A stretch of 64,000 bases of DNA from Listeria grandensis FSL F6-0971. GTDB lineage: Bacteria; Bacillota; Bacilli; Lactobacillales; Listeriaceae. The notes under the pieces are model-generated. The model had not been told where the DNA came from, made no database searches, and saw only the letters and a program-made list of their open reading frames with translations. A program made the position numbers and the translations under genes. Shown here piece after piece: positions 8,961 through 18,569 of the stretch (its first letter is position 1; every line of letters begins with the position of its first letter). Location: NCBI RefSeq assembly GCF_000525835.1, contig NZ_AODD01000008.1, forward strand, positions 44,696-108,695. The letters run 5' to 3'.

Positions 8961-9050
8961 ATGAAAAAAGCTTGGCAAGTAATCGCAGCACTCGGCGAGA
9001 CTCTCGTAAACCCCGCAAAAATGGCGAAGGAAGTTAACCGTGATAGCTAA
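8961..9050 (+). CDS. 29-residue small protein of unknown function
   Basis: ATG at 8961 has a strong ribosome binding site (AAAGGAG, nine bases upstream), and a perfect TATAAT lies at 8931-8936. The product is basic with a short hydrophobic N-terminal half (AWQVIAAL) and ends in a TAA just before a strong terminator, so the unit has promoter, start signal, stop and terminator. I do not recognise the family. It is convergent with nrdG and shares its terminator. It may be a small membrane-associated peptide, or an unrelated short transcript whose ORF is incidental. Confidence 0.55.
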   Translation: MKKAWQVIAALGETLVNPAKMAKEVNRDS

Positions 9051-9063
9051 CAAATGTCACCAA

Positions 9064-9113
9064 AAACCCCGATTATAGCGCTCATAGTACCCGAGTCTAT
9101 ATAATCGGGGTTT
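9064..9113. terminator. Bidirectional terminator between the small ORF and nrdG
   Basis: Perfect 14-bp arms AAACCCCGATTATA (9064-9077) and complement (9100-9113) with a 22-nt loop. An A run on the left and T residues on the right let it serve both convergent genes. Confidence 0.85.
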
Positions 9114-9131
9114 ATGCATGTATATACACTT

Positions 9132-9686
9132 TTAATTCGCTTCGTAAAGTACCACTTGATTAAATCGTAACGAGGCTTTCACATCAATAATCCGTTGATT
9201 ACTCGAGCCCTTAAACGCTAACTTAGGATCAAATAAATCCTGTTCAAAACGCCCGTCCACCAACACATCTACATAAGAAAGTAGCTCCAATTTATCCGAT
9301 GTTTCCTGCATCAATTCTTCCCACGTATAGCCCGTCCACGACCAAACATCTTTCGTATCCTCAAATAGTGCCCGAATTCGCTTCACAAGCCGCAAACAAA
9401 CGACCGTATTCAGAAATGGTTCTCCGCCAAGTAACGTCAATCCCTGCACACTTTCATGCCACAAGTCAGCGATGATTTTGTCCTCAAGCTCGTCTGTATA
9501 CGGCGTTCCATATCGAAATGACTGCGCCGCCTTATTGTAGCATCCTTCACAATGGAAAGGACAACCAGAAACGTACAAACTACACCGCACACCTTCACCA
9601 TCCACAAAATTAAACGGTTTATAATCCGCAATATAATTCGCCGAAAGCTTCTCTGCACGCCATTCTTGCGGTTTTGGATTATTCAT
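9132..9686 (-). CDS. nrdG: Anaerobic ribonucleoside-triphosphate reductase activating protein NrdG
   Basis: Radical SAM enzyme of 184 residues that uses S-adenosylmethionine and a 4Fe-4S cluster to make the glycyl radical on NrdD. The cluster motif CxxxCxxC is at C42, C46 and C49 (GCPFHCEGC), preceded by the family's N-terminal F-x-DGEGVR segment; the glycine-rich GGEP motif near residue 87 contacts SAM. ATG 9686 overlaps the end of nrdD by 8 bases, so the two are translationally coupled and transcribed from the NrdR-controlled promoter. Length is as usual for firmicute NrdG. The gene itself is intact, although its partner nrdD is frameshifted in this sequence. Confidence 0.95.
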   Translation of the reverse strand: MNNPKPQEWRAEKLSANYIADYKPFNFVDGEGVRCSLYVSGCPFHCEGCYNKAAQSFRYGTPYTDELEDKIIADLWHESVQGLTLLGGEPFLNTVVCLRLVKRIRALFEDTKDVWSWTGYTWEELMQETSDKLELLSYVDVLVDGRFEQDLFDPKLAFKGSSNQRIIDVKASLRFNQVVLYEAN

Positions 9687-11828
9687 TTGAGGACTCCAGA
9701 TGCTTCACCCGTTGCGTAATCTCTTCATGGCGACCATGCACCATTGGCCGTTTCATCGGGTTTCCCAGGTAACCACACGTTCGCTTCACGACATCCGCCG
9801 TTTCTGAATTCGTATTGCCGCACCCTGGGCACTTAAACCCTTCCGCAGTAGGCGCAAACTCCCCTTCAAAATCACACTCGTAGCAACGATCAATCGGCGT
9901 ATTTGTTCCTAAATAAGCCACGCGATCATAGGCATAATCCCAAACAGCCTCGAGTGCCTTCAAATTATGCGTCAGCTTTGGATATTCACAATAATGAATA
10001 AAGCCACCCGAACAATATTCCGGATATTCCATCTCAAAATCGAGTTTTTCAAACGGCGTCACTTTTTTGCGGACATCGTAATGGAACGAGTTTTGGTAAT
10101 ATTCTTTGTCGGTAATATCCTTGATATCGCCGTATTTCTCGCGGTCTAGGCGGTTAAAGCGATCCGTCAAACTCTCGCTCGGCGTCGAATACACGCTGAA
10201 CCAATAGCCGTACTCTGCCTTCCAAGCATCCGCGTACTCCTTCAGCTTCTTCACAATCTCAATCGTGAACGCCTTGCTTCTGGATTCGCCTCCCATTCGC
10301 CACCATAAAACATCGTCGCAGCCTCATACAAGCCAATGTAGCCAATTGAAATCGTCGACCGCTCCTTGTTAAAAAGCTGATCCACATCCTGCCTATCATC
10401 AAGCCGTTTTCCGAACGCCCCGTACTTATACAAAATCGGTGCATTCTCCGGTTTTGCTGCGCGAATCCGCTCCAATCTGAAAAGTAGCGCATCCTTCACT
10501 GTCTGCATTCGTTCCGTGAAAATTTCCCAGAATCTTTCTCGGTTGCCCCCGCTTTGAATCGCAATCCGCGGCACATTCAGCGTCACAACGCCCAAATTAT
10601 TCCGTCCCGCATTCACAAAATTACCATTCTCATCACGCCACGCAGGCAAGAACGATCGGCAACCCATCGGCACATTGAAATCCCCCGCCAAGCGCACCAA
10701 CGAATCATAGTTCAGCACATCCGGGTACATCCGTTTCGCCGAGCACTCCAGCGCCAACTGCTTAATATCGTAGTTCGGATCCACCGCTTCCAAATTCGTT
10801 CCCCGTTTGATCGAGAATACCAACTTCGGAAAAATCGCCGTCTGCTTATCCTTCCCAATTCCACCAAGTCTCACTCTCAAAATCGCCATCTGAATCTCGC
10901 GCGCAAACCAGTCCTCGCCAAGCCCAAAGCCTAGCGTCACGAACGGCGTCTGCCCATTACTCGTGTACAACGTATTGATCTCATACTCCAAACTCTGCAT
11001 CGCGTCATAAACATCTTTTCGCGTCCGTTCCCGCGCAAACTCCACGCGCCGCTCTGCCAAAACCCATTTTTCCGCCTCTTCCTCGTGTTTCTCATAATTC
11101 CGTTTCGCATACGTCGCCAAAACTTCATCAATCCGATCCACCGAACACCCACCGTACTGCGAGCTCGCCACATTCGCGATAATCTGCGCTATCTGAGCGG
11201 TCGCCGTCTGAATTGACTTCGGACTTTCCACATTCGCGTTCCCAATCGTAAAACCATTCGCCAGCATGCCCGCAATATCGATCAAACAACAATTCGTCAT
11301 CGCGTGATACGGACTATAATCGAGGTCATGAAAATGAATGTCCCCTTTCAGATGCGCATTCGCCACATGTTTTGGCAACATATATTTCAGCGCATAGCTC
11401 TTCGCCACCGCGCCCGCCGTCAAGTCCCGCTGCGTATTAAAAACCGCCGCATCCTTGTTCGCATTCTCATTCACAACCGTTTTATCCCGATCCAACAACT
11501 TCTGCACACTCACCGTCAAATCCGTCATACTCGCACGATACGAATCCCGATCATGCCGATACTCAATATAAGCTCGCGCCACATCCGAGTATGTAGACTT
11601 CATCAACTGATCCTCGACCACGTGCTGAATCTCATCAATCGTTACCGCCATATCATTTGGTAAACTTTTCACAATATCGACTAAAACTGCTTCCAAATAA
11701 GCCGCATCATCGACACCACAGCTCACCATCGAAGCCTGCACTGCATTCCTGATCTTAATCAGGTCAAATCCGACCTTCCGACCATCTCTTTTAATCACTA
11801 ATTGTTCCGTTTCCTTCTCCACGTACAT
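9679..11828 (-). pseudogene. nrdD: Anaerobic ribonucleoside-triphosphate reductase NrdD, single-base frameshift
   Basis: Class III ribonucleotide reductase that makes deoxynucleotides without oxygen. The start ATG 11828 (AAGGGAAGCGGAG upstream) is preferred to TTG 11846. It has an N-terminal ATP-cone (VIKRDGRKVGFD), the catalytic ten-stranded barrel, a four-cysteine zinc site (CYEC ... CPGC) and the C-terminal glycyl radical loop RTCGYLG. The frame breaks at 10274-10275: the sequence reads GAAGCAAGGCG where GAAGCAAAGGCG (E-A-K-A) would keep one 716-residue frame. As written, the first part (10251-11828) lacks the zinc site and radical glycine, and the second (9679-10296) lacks the active-site barrel. 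An essential anaerobic gene with no other decay suggests a sequencing error, but a true loss cannot be excluded. Confidence 0.9.
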
Positions 11829-11846
11829 ATCTCCGCTTCCCTTCAA

Positions 11847-11892
11847 ACACTATATATTGTATCCACATCCTCATTATGACACAATATAGATG
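11847..11892 (-). promoter_or_regulatory. nrdDG promoter with paired NrdR boxes
   Basis: Two NrdR-box-like sequences, ACACTATATATTGT (11847-11860) and ACACAATATAGATG (11879-11892), start 32 bp apart, three helical turns, as is typical for NrdR. They cover the minus-strand promoter TTGTGT (11884-11879), 17-bp spacer, TACAAT (11861-11856). NrdR is known to repress ribonucleotide reductase genes when dATP is plentiful. The nrdR gene is not in the window. Confidence 0.85.
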
Positions 11893-12045
11893 GTTTTTCT
11901 AACAATAATCGAATTCCATCAGAAAATAGGCTATTAGGAGCAACTTTCAAAAAAATCTTACCAAACATGAATGTGATTATACCAACAATGTCACCTCACC
12001 AGATAATAATGACTACATAATGAAGAGGCTAATGGCTTATTTATT

Positions 12046-12083
12046 CAAAAAAACCTCAAAACCCAGCGTACAGATTTCGAGGT
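12046..12083 (-). terminator. Terminator at the end of polysaccharide cluster 1
   Basis: On the minus strand ACCTC(G)AAA ... TTT(T)GAGGT forms a stem (12076-12083 with 12053-12060) followed by seven T residues. It lies just after the stop of the small HTH gene. Confidence 0.65.
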
Positions 12084-12091
12084 ACTCGTTT

Positions 12092-12319
12092 TTATTCAAC
12101 TGTATAATTATACTGCTTTCGCAATAATTCTGCGTCTAATTTACGGTTTTCGATCTCATGTCGATAATACAGCACGACTGAGCCTTTTTTGATCTTGTTG
12201 ATCTTCCCGCGAGACACGAGTGAGAAGAAGCATTGGCGGGACACGTCAAGGTATTCAACGGCCTCTTTCGTAGATAGGAAGTACTCATCCAGCATTTCTA
12301 AAAGTTCTTTATTTTCCAT
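12092..12319 (-). CDS. Small excisionase/MerR-type helix-turn-helix protein at the end of cluster 1
   Basis: Product of 75 residues with a predicted winged helix-turn-helix (STKEAVEYLDVSRQCFFSLV) of the excisionase or AlpA type. It has a paralogue at 46457-46702, with which it shares the motif Y-F-x-S-T-x-E-A, the recognition segment S-R/K-Q-x-F-x-S-L-V and G-S/x-V-V-L-Y-x-R. It is the last gene of cluster 1, 9 bases after the epimerase, while the paralogue is immediately upstream of an epimerase in cluster 2. Nothing phage-like is nearby, so a role in regulating polysaccharide genes is more likely than excision (inference). Preceded by a good GGGG-type ribosome binding site. Confidence 0.7.
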   Translation of the reverse strand: MENKELLEMLDEYFLSTKEAVEYLDVSRQCFFSLVSRGKINKIKKGSVVLYYRHEIENRKLDAELLRKQYNYTVE

Positions 12320-12328
12320 GTGGTCCCC

Positions 12329-13288
12329 CTACTTTTTTATTTCCAAATGTTTTTTTAGTTTCGTTAAACCTTCGTGTAGTCCAACTTTGCTTTCCCAACC
12401 TAGTAAATCTGCTGCGCGCCCAGCGTCTAAAACAGAGCGCCTAACATCTCCAGCTCGTGGTGCTTCAATAAAGATCGCTACATTTTTCTCAAAAACTGCT
12501 AAAATTTCTTTGTAGATGTCTAAAATCGCGATTTCTTCACCTGTACCGACATTAACGATTGTATTGACTGGCTTTTCGCTAGCTAGTTTGTTTATTTCAA
12601 CAACATCCGCAACGTAGACGTAATCACGTGTACAGCCGTTTGGCATGTCTGGGTAGGTCATCAACACGGACGGCTTGTCTGCCAAAATATTGTTTAGGAA
12701 AATCGGGATGACACCACATTCGCCATCTGGAACTTGCCTTGGACCATAAATATTAGCATAACGTACTACCGTGAATTCATAACCGTATTGCGCGGCGTAC
12801 ATTTCAATATATTTTTCACCTGTAAATTTAGTTAAAGCATACGGGGAAATAAGTTGGGGCGTGTCTGCCTCAGATGACTTCTCCGTGCCTTCGATTTTTT
12901 TACTGAGCGCTCCACCAGAAGAAACATAGATAAAGTTTTCAATTGGGTGCGCCTTTACACAATCAAGAATAGTCATCAGACCGACAAGGTTAACGTCTAA
13001 ATCATAGCTTGGGTTTTCAACAGAATAAGCAACAGATTTTTGTGCAGCGTGGTGGTTTACATGGCTTGGTTTATGTGTCTCGAAAAGTTGCATCATCAGA
13101 TCACGATCGCGGATATCTCCTTGAACGAATGTGAATGCTGGATGTTTAACGATTTCAGATAGATTATTTAAATTTCCTGATACTAAGTTGTCGATACAGA
13201 CGACGTTATAACCTTCGCTAATATACATTTCACAAAGATGAGAACCGATAAAACCTGCGCCACCTGTTATAAAAATAGTTTTTTCCAT
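12329..13288 (-). CDS. NAD-dependent nucleotide-sugar epimerase/dehydratase (GalE-like)
   Basis: Extended short-chain dehydrogenase of 319 residues. The Rossmann motif TGGAGFIGSHL is at 8-18, the catalytic YALTK (Y-x-x-x-K) near 150, and the usual D-I-R-D and R-Y-A-N-I-Y-G-P-R segments are present. Known members interconvert UDP-Glc/UDP-Gal or UDP-GlcNAc/UDP-GalNAc; which one cannot be told here. The serine expected just before Y-x-x-x-K lies in a slightly unusual segment (SSGGALS). It is in an operon with the polymerase upstream and the small HTH gene downstream. It probably supplies an epimerised sugar for cluster 1. Confidence 0.85.
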   Translation of the reverse strand: MEKTIFITGGAGFIGSHLCEMYISEGYNVVCIDNLVSGNLNNLSEIVKHPAFTFVQGDIRDRDLMMQLFETHKPSHVNHHAAQKSVAYSVENPSYDLDVNLVGLMTILDCVKAHPIENFIYVSSGGALSKKIEGTEKSSEADTPQLISPYALTKFTGEKYIEMYAAQYGYEFTVVRYANIYGPRQVPDGECGVIPIFLNNILADKPSVLMTYPDMPNGCTRDYVYVADVVEINKLASEKPVNTIVNVGTGEEIAILDIYKEILAVFEKNVAIFIEAPRAGDVRRSVLDAGRAADLLGWESKVGLHEGLTKLKKHLEIKK

Positions 13289-13308
13289 TATTTTTGCCTC
13301 CTGAATTT

Positions 13309-14529
13309 CTATTTTTGACTGCGGTATTCATTGTTTAAAGCGACCATGTAGATTGTCGCGAGTACGAGAAAGATACTTGTGTTGGATACTAATACGGTAT
13401 CGATTGGGCTTGTGAGTAGGGCATAGACGATTGGCAGGAAAATTAGGAACTTGATTTGGTACGTGCTACCAACGATTTCTTTGTACAGTAACCAAAGCAC
13501 GTAACCGATAATGACGATGATGAAAAACATACCGAGGAATCCAAGCTCACCGATAATCATCGCCCAGTAAGAGTCCGTCACAAAGTTGGGATTTTCTTGC
13601 GTAAGACCCCACACACGGGAAATGCCATATTGTTCGTAAAGCGGCGAGTAGTTCAGGCGTGAGGCGTTGGAACCGAACATACCAAGGCCGGCGCCAAACG
13701 GAGCATTCTCACTTGCAATCGTTAAGCTTGTGTCAAGTAGTACCCCGCGCGCTTCTCCATCTGTTCCTAGAAACTGGTTGCTAATCCTGTCGCTTCCTAA
13801 CCAGTAGAAAACACCGCCGATTAGCGCGTATACATAAATCGGAATTCGCTTGATGTAAGGGAAGATGAGAATCAACAGTATCAGACAAAGATAGAAGCCG
13901 ATCGATGTTGTTCTTCCTGCTAAAAAGACAAGGATGAAGTTTGCGAAGATGATATAGTACGGCATTTTTCCTTGTTCGGACCATGAGATAAAGATATGGA
14001 CGATAGTGATAACGATGATCGTGGCTGCAAATTGAGCTGGGTGGCGGAAACCAAACGATACTGTTTCGATGCCAAAGCGAATGTCAAATGGTTCTAGGAA
14101 GTGTAGTGGGATATTGAGAACGCCGATGACAAGGAAGATCGTGGTGAGTATCGTAGACATCCTGCGGAAAAACAGTGTGCTTGTCCGGAATTTTGTGTTA
14201 CGAAACAAGAACAGGCCGCTCCAAAAGACGATGACGAATTTTAAAATGGAGAACATCGAGTAGATTTGAAGGAACATCGTGTTGCTCGGTTGGTGGAATG
14301 CGTTTGGGATGAAACAGTAGATGATGAAAATAATACTAATCGCGAACAACCCGATGTCGCTTGGACGGAGTGTGAAACGTTGCTTTGTTTCCAAATAGGT
14401 TAGTTTAGCAATCGCGCTAACTGCGAAGATTACAGCGATGATCTTATCGATCGCATCGATTTGTGGGATGATTTGTTGGATAAGACTTGCGAATAATGAC
14501 AGTAGCAAGGCGATTAAAAAAGCAACCAT
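13309..14529 (-). CDS. O-antigen polymerase/ligase-like membrane protein (Wzy)
   Basis: Polytopic membrane protein of 406 residues with about ten to twelve predicted transmembrane helices and a long extracytoplasmic loop near residues 245-325, the arrangement of Wzy-type polymerases and O-antigen ligases. These join lipid-linked repeat units on the outer face of the membrane. No short catalytic motif can be assigned. It lies between the GT4 transferase and the epimerase of cluster 1, with gaps near 20 bases, so co-transcription is likely. The role is inferred from topology and context. Confidence 0.75.
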   Translation of the reverse strand: MVAFLIALLLSLFASLIQQIIPQIDAIDKIIAVIFAVSAIAKLTYLETKQRFTLRPSDIGLFAISIIFIIYCFIPNAFHQPSNTMFLQIYSMFSILKFVIVFWSGLFLFRNTKFRTSTLFFRRMSTILTTIFLVIGVLNIPLHFLEPFDIRFGIETVSFGFRHPAQFAATIIVITIVHIFISWSEQGKMPYYIIFANFILVFLAGRTTSIGFYLCLILLILIFPYIKRIPIYVYALIGGVFYWLGSDRISNQFLGTDGEARGVLLDTSLTIASENAPFGAGLGMFGSNASRLNYSPLYEQYGISRVWGLTQENPNFVTDSYWAMIIGELGFLGMFFIIVIIGYVLWLLYKEIVGSTYQIKFLIFLPIVYALLTSPIDTVLVSNTSIFLVLATIYMVALNNEYRSQK

Positions 14530-14550
14530 GTTTCACACTCCTTCGTTTTT

Positions 14551-15591
14551 TTAGAGGTTTTCGTAAAATTGTTCCCACTTGTTATTACATGCATCCATCG
14601 AAAACTGGGCTTGGACGGCATGATGGGCTTTCGTACTCATTAGCTCACGGGCTTCTTGATTATCGAGTAAGTCTGCGATGGCCTCGTGTAGTTCTGTGAT
14701 AGCTCCGGGTTCAATAAGCAAACCGTTTTGTTTATCTTGGATGATTTGAGGAATGCCTCCGACGTTTGTACTAATGTTTGGGATACCGTGTGCCATTGTT
14801 TCTAGAATAGCCATTGGAAGCGCTTCGTGGTAGGATGGCAAGATGTGCAGTAGCGCGCTTTCTAAGATTGTTTGTTTTTGATGGCTTTCGACCCAACCGC
14901 CCAGTGTGACGTTCGTTAGGTTGTTTTGATTGATTTGGGTTTGGGCTGTTTCGATATCGCCGATGCCGTAGAAAATGAACTCGTATTCTTGATAGGTGGC
15001 GCCGAGTGATTGGATGGCGCGGAGTAGGTCGTAGCTGCCTTTTTCTTGGCTGACATTTCCAAATGTGACAATTGTTTTGCTGGTGTTATTATATGGGTTC
15101 GTGCGCGGAACCTCGACGGCGTTTTCCATAACGCTAACCGGGGTGTCGCACATATTTTCATAGTAGGTTTTCCACGCTTCGCTGAGGACAATAATGTGAT
15201 CAAGACGGTTCAGATGGTTCACGATGCGTTTTTGTATAAAGCTTGTTTGCTGGTCGTAAAAAATGCCAAATCTTGAGCCATGCATGTGTAAAATAACTTT
15301 GCTTCTGAAAAGTTTGGCGATGTTGATGAAGATCATTTTGCGATAGAAACTGCCTTTTTGAGAGGTGTGAATGTGCACGATGTCGATTTTTTGTGTGATT
15401 GCCAAGTAGCAGAGTTGCATGATGGCGCATATAAACATCCAGAGCTTGAATAGTGCGCTACCTTCTTTCCAACTAGCGATATAGTGAATGTTGACAGTGT
15501 CGCTTGCAAATGTTTTTTCAAAGTTGGCGATGACGGTTGCGATACCGCCTTTGGATACAGATGCGGGGCCGATCATGATTACTTGCTTCAT
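14551..15591 (-). CDS. Family 4 (GT-B) glycosyltransferase
   Basis: Cytoplasmic or membrane-associated glycosyltransferase of 346 residues with two Rossmann-like halves. The N-terminal half has the glycine-rich acceptor loop SKGGIATV; the C-terminal half has the nucleotide-sugar motif E-A-L-P-M-A-I-L-E-T-M-A-H-G, equivalent to the retaining GT4 E-x7-E signature, and V-T-F-G-N-V-S-x-E-K-G. It adds a sugar to the lipid-linked repeat unit of cluster 1; donor and linkage are not predictable. Intact, and about 35 bases after the restored end of the flippase gene. Confidence 0.85.
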   Translation of the reverse strand: MKQVIMIGPASVSKGGIATVIANFEKTFASDTVNIHYIASWKEGSALFKLWMFICAIMQLCYLAITQKIDIVHIHTSQKGSFYRKMIFINIAKLFRSKVILHMHGSRFGIFYDQQTSFIQKRIVNHLNRLDHIIVLSEAWKTYYENMCDTPVSVMENAVEVPRTNPYNNTSKTIVTFGNVSQEKGSYDLLRAIQSLGATYQEYEFIFYGIGDIETAQTQINQNNLTNVTLGGWVESHQKQTILESALLHILPSYHEALPMAILETMAHGIPNISTNVGGIPQIIQDKQNGLLIEPGAITELHEAIADLLDNQEARELMSTKAHHAVQAQFSMDACNNKWEQFYENL

Positions 15592-15626
15592 TTGGCTGGT
15601 CTTCCTCTCTTCGTTTTATTGGGGTG

Positions 15627-17170
15627 TTATGCTTGTTTTTTACGTTTGATCATGCTTTTGATACGGCGAATGATTGCTTGGCACTCTGACTTCTTGTAGA
15701 AAACTAGGAAGAAGACTGCGTTTAGGAGAATAAATAGGCTCCCTGCGCCGAGGATGAGTGTGAACCATGTGCTTGGTAGATCCAGTTCATGACCGGAATC
15801 GAAGCTGCAAAGGCGATGGATGTGATGATAGCGTATCCGAGGTACATTTTGAAGTAGCTCCCGACTTTCTTTTTAAAGCCGAAACGGTAGACGAGGTACG
15901 GATCGATCAGGGTCGTGGTTACAAGGCGCGAGATGATTGTTGCGACGATAACACCAACGAGGCCAAAATGTGTGGCAAAGATGATCGACAGGATGATGTT
16001 TAGTACAGCCATCGCGATTGGAACGTAGCGACCTTGGCGGAATAATCCCATTGTGGTACGGTAAGTGTACCCAGGAAATTGCATACCGTTGATGTAAAAA
16101 CTTGCGACGATAGCGAGCACGGTACCTGTTCCAAGTACAAAACTTTCACCGATCCAAAGCGTAATGAACGGGTTGATGACGTTAAACAGGATGATCGAGA
16201 GCAAGAAGTAAATCCACGCGACGATGAAAAATAGTTGCTTGAAAACTTGTTCTTTTTTGGCGTCGTCGTCTGTGTTATTGAGATGTCCAATACTTCCGGT
16301 AATCGAGTTTAGTGCGCGAGACAAGACGGTAACAACTGCGGCGATAATAAGCAGGTAATTCGAGTAAATTCCTACCACGCTGAGGCCAAGGAAAGCAGCA
16401 ATAATGATGCTGTCTGTGCCGTTCATGATGATGGAACCAAATTTATACATAGCCAGTGCTTTAACGTTTTGGAAAATGGTTTTAACTTCTGCTTTATCGA
16501 GTTTTTCGGTTGTTTTTCCTTTGAGGAAGCTATATTTCTTGTTGGCATAAACTGCTAGGAAAATGTTGAGGCCAAGCGTACAGACGACTTGGATAACGAT
16601 GAAGCCGATGTAGTCTCTTGTGATATATAGATACGTGAGTTGTACTACCGATTGAACGAGGAAGAAAATTTGTTGACTCACGTTAATGACGTATTCTTTT
16701 TGATCGGCGGAGAAAATGGCTTTTTTGTAGGAGAACATGTAGGAAATCGCCGTATTGAGTAGAAATAGGAAGTAGATCATATAGATGTTTTCAGGAATGT
16801 TCGGTGGATTTTTGATAAATAGGTTTAAAAATGGCATTAAGAGTAGTCCAACGATGAAAACGGTAAGCCCGATGATGCGGTATGCTTTGGCGTAAAGTGC
16901 CATGATCGCTTTGATTCGGGCCTTATTTTTGTCTACCATGCTTTTGTAAAGGCTGAAAATGATTGCGTTGCCGATGCCGAGTTCTGCGAAGGATAGAACC
17001 ATCAAGATGTTGGTGAATAAGGCATCGAGGCCGAGGTATTCTTTTCCTAGAAAGTAGATGAACACCGTTCTGTTAATGAAACTTAAGATTAAGAAAATGA
17101 CTTGTGTCCCGCTGCCAATCAGGAGGTTTTTTGCGACGAATGCCGTTTTTGTTTTAGCCAATCGGGCCAC
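15627..17170 (-). pseudogene. Polysaccharide flippase (Wzx/MATE-like), frameshift near the 3' end
   Basis: Flippase with about fourteen transmembrane segments that would move lipid-linked repeat units across the membrane. The written frame ends at 15722 after 482 codons with a soluble Ser/His/Gln-rich tail unlike the family. One base missing near 15785 (AACTGG where AACCTGG restores the frame) joins it to another 50 codons that encode a last hydrophobic helix (WFTLILGAGSLFILL) and a basic cytoplasmic tail ending in KRKKQA, stop at 15627. The repaired protein has about 514 residues. Probably a sequencing error; even without repair most of the protein is present. It follows the cytidylyltransferase after a 100-base gap. 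Confidence 0.8.
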
Positions 17171-17230
17171 ACTTCCTTTCTTTGATTTGTTACTCTAAGT
17201 TTATCATGGAGCCTCATGAAATCAGGTTTT

Positions 17231-17257
17231 TTCCAGATTTTTGATAGCTTTTGTCAA
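17231..17257 (-). promoter_or_regulatory. 27-bp motif shared with two other intergenic sites (copy 1)
   Basis: On the minus strand it begins TTGACAAAAG and ends ATCTGGAA, upstream of the flippase gene. It matches the element at 20814-20840 at 23 of 27 positions and that at 23472-23498 less well. The TTGACA resembles a -35 box, but no good -10 lies 17 bases on, so a regulator site is possible. Confidence 0.4.
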
Positions 17258-17271
17258 CAATTTGTAAACAG

Positions 17272-17715
17272 TTATGCTCCCGCTACTAATATGGTTTCTT
17301 GTTGGATCGTTTCGACAAGTTTTGTGGAGGAAACACCTGCTGTATAGTCAAAATAAACAATTTCAACGGCACGACGCTTGAATTCTGCTTCTAATTTGTT
17401 GAAAGTTGGGCTACCTTTCCAGTCGCTACCGTGAAACATCACGTCGATATTATGGTTATCAATCATGTTCAGCTTGCTCTCGTGGCTCGTTTGCGGAACG
17501 ACTAGATCAACGTATTGCAGGGCTTCGACAATCGCTTTACGATCGGCAAATGGGATAACTGGCGTCTTATTTTTGTATGCTTGAACGAATTCATCTGTAC
17601 TGACACCAACGATCAGGATATCACATTGGGATTTGGCGTTTTTCAGGATGTTCAAATGGCCGACATGGAATAAATCAAATACGCCTGTCGTTAGGCCTAC
17701 ACTATATTTTTTCAT
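17272..17715 (-). CDS. Cytidylyltransferase (TagD/LicC-like nucleotidyltransferase)
   Basis: Protein of 147 residues with the nucleotidyltransferase HxGH motif (HVGH at 17-20) following GVFDLFH, and a C-terminal S-S-T-K loop replacing the usual ISTT. Family members activate glycerol-3-phosphate, choline phosphate or similar to the CDP form. It is slightly longer than TagD (about 130). ATG 17715 overlaps the stop of licD by one base (TGATG), so the two are translationally coupled and probably act together: this enzyme makes the CDP donor and LicD transfers the phosphate group to the polysaccharide. The exact group is unknown. Confidence 0.85.
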   Translation of the reverse strand: MKKYSVGLTTGVFDLFHVGHLNILKNAKSQCDILIVGVSTDEFVQAYKNKTPVIPFADRKAIVEALQYVDLVVPQTSHESKLNMIDNHNIDVMFHGSDWKGSPTFNKLEAEFKRRAVEIVYFDYTAGVSSTKLVETIQQETILVAGA

Positions 17716-18569
17716 CAGATTATCTCCTCTTTCAACTGGATTCGTTTTGGTTTGTGGGTGATGCGTTTTTCGACGGGTGGCAGTTCCATGTATTTTTTAC
17801 CATAGATCCGCTCTAAAAGTTGCTCGGTTTGGGCTGGGATTCGGAAGTTATGTCCTTCAAACACTGTCGTTGCTGCCGTGTCGTACATTGTTTTTGGCAT
17901 CGTTTGTTTTTTGTAGCCGTATTGGCTACCGTGATTGACGTAGTATGGTGCGCTATCATCGGCACCGCTTTGCATGTAGTTCGTTAATACTCGGAATAAA
18001 AAGCTTGTTGGGACTGGTTTGATGAGTTTTAGTACGGCTTTTTTCCAAGGTACTATCTGGTGGAGCGTTGTTTTTTCGTTAATTTTTAGGAACAGGAGGC
18101 TCTTTAGTTGTTTTAATAAGCGTCCTTTCATATGGAAAAGGAAACCGCTGTTCTTTTTAGCGTTGTCTAGCGGGAAAATATCGATGAAGATTCCTTTATG
18201 TTTAATGCTAGGTGAGGCGCTTTCTTCCTCGAAAATCGTGCCATTTTTCCTAATTTTGATGATTGGTAAATAGTATTCCGCATCGGTTGTACCATAATGC
18301 AAAAATAATGATTCTGGTAGTTCAGTCTTGGCGATTTTTTGGAAAGCTTCGAAGTCTTTACGGGGCATCGCGATATCGATGTCGTCATCCCACGGGATAA
18401 AACCATCGTGTCTGATGGCTCCAAGCAGAGTCCCGCCGATCAGGTAATATGTGAGGTTGTGTTTCTCACAAAGCGTTGCCACATCTAGCAAGATGCTTAA
18501 TTCGACTTGTTTTAATTGTTCGAATAGACCTGTTGTTAAATGGTCGCCATTATTTACCTTATTCGGCAT
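17715..18569 (-). CDS. LicD-family phosphotransferase
   Basis: Protein of 284 residues with the LicD nucleotidyltransferase-fold signature G-G-T-L-L-G-A-I-R-H near 46 followed by I-P-W-D-D-D-I-D (metal-binding aspartates, near 59-66) and D-I-F-P-L-D near 128. LicD proteins transfer phosphocholine, glycerol phosphate or ribitol phosphate from a CDP donor to cell-surface polymers. The adjacent cytidylyltransferase gene, overlapped by one base, supports a matched donor-transferase pair. Length is normal and the frame is intact. It overlaps the kinase gene upstream by 11 bases. Confidence 0.85.
   Translation of the reverse strand: MPNKVNNGDHLTTGLFEQLKQVELSILLDVATLCEKHNLTYYLIGGTLLGAIRHDGFIPWDDDIDIAMPRKDFEAFQKIAKTELPESLFLHYGTTDAEYYLPIIKIRKNGTIFEEESASPSIKHKGIFIDIFPLDNAKKNSGFLFHMKGRLLKQLKSLLFLKINEKTTLHQIVPWKKAVLKLIKPVPTSFLFRVLTNYMQSGADDSAPYYVNHGSQYGYKKQTMPKTMYDTAATTVFEGHNFRIPAQTEQLLERIYGKKYMELPPVEKRITHKPKRIQLKEEII

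Noticed and set aside
10554..11663. Plus-strand open frames opposite nrdD
   Set aside because: Shadows of a conserved gene; His/Arg-rich, no start signals.
12092..12319. Small HTH gene as excisionase of a mobile element
   Set aside because: No integrase, attachment repeats or phage genes nearby; a paralogue is in the other polysaccharide operon.
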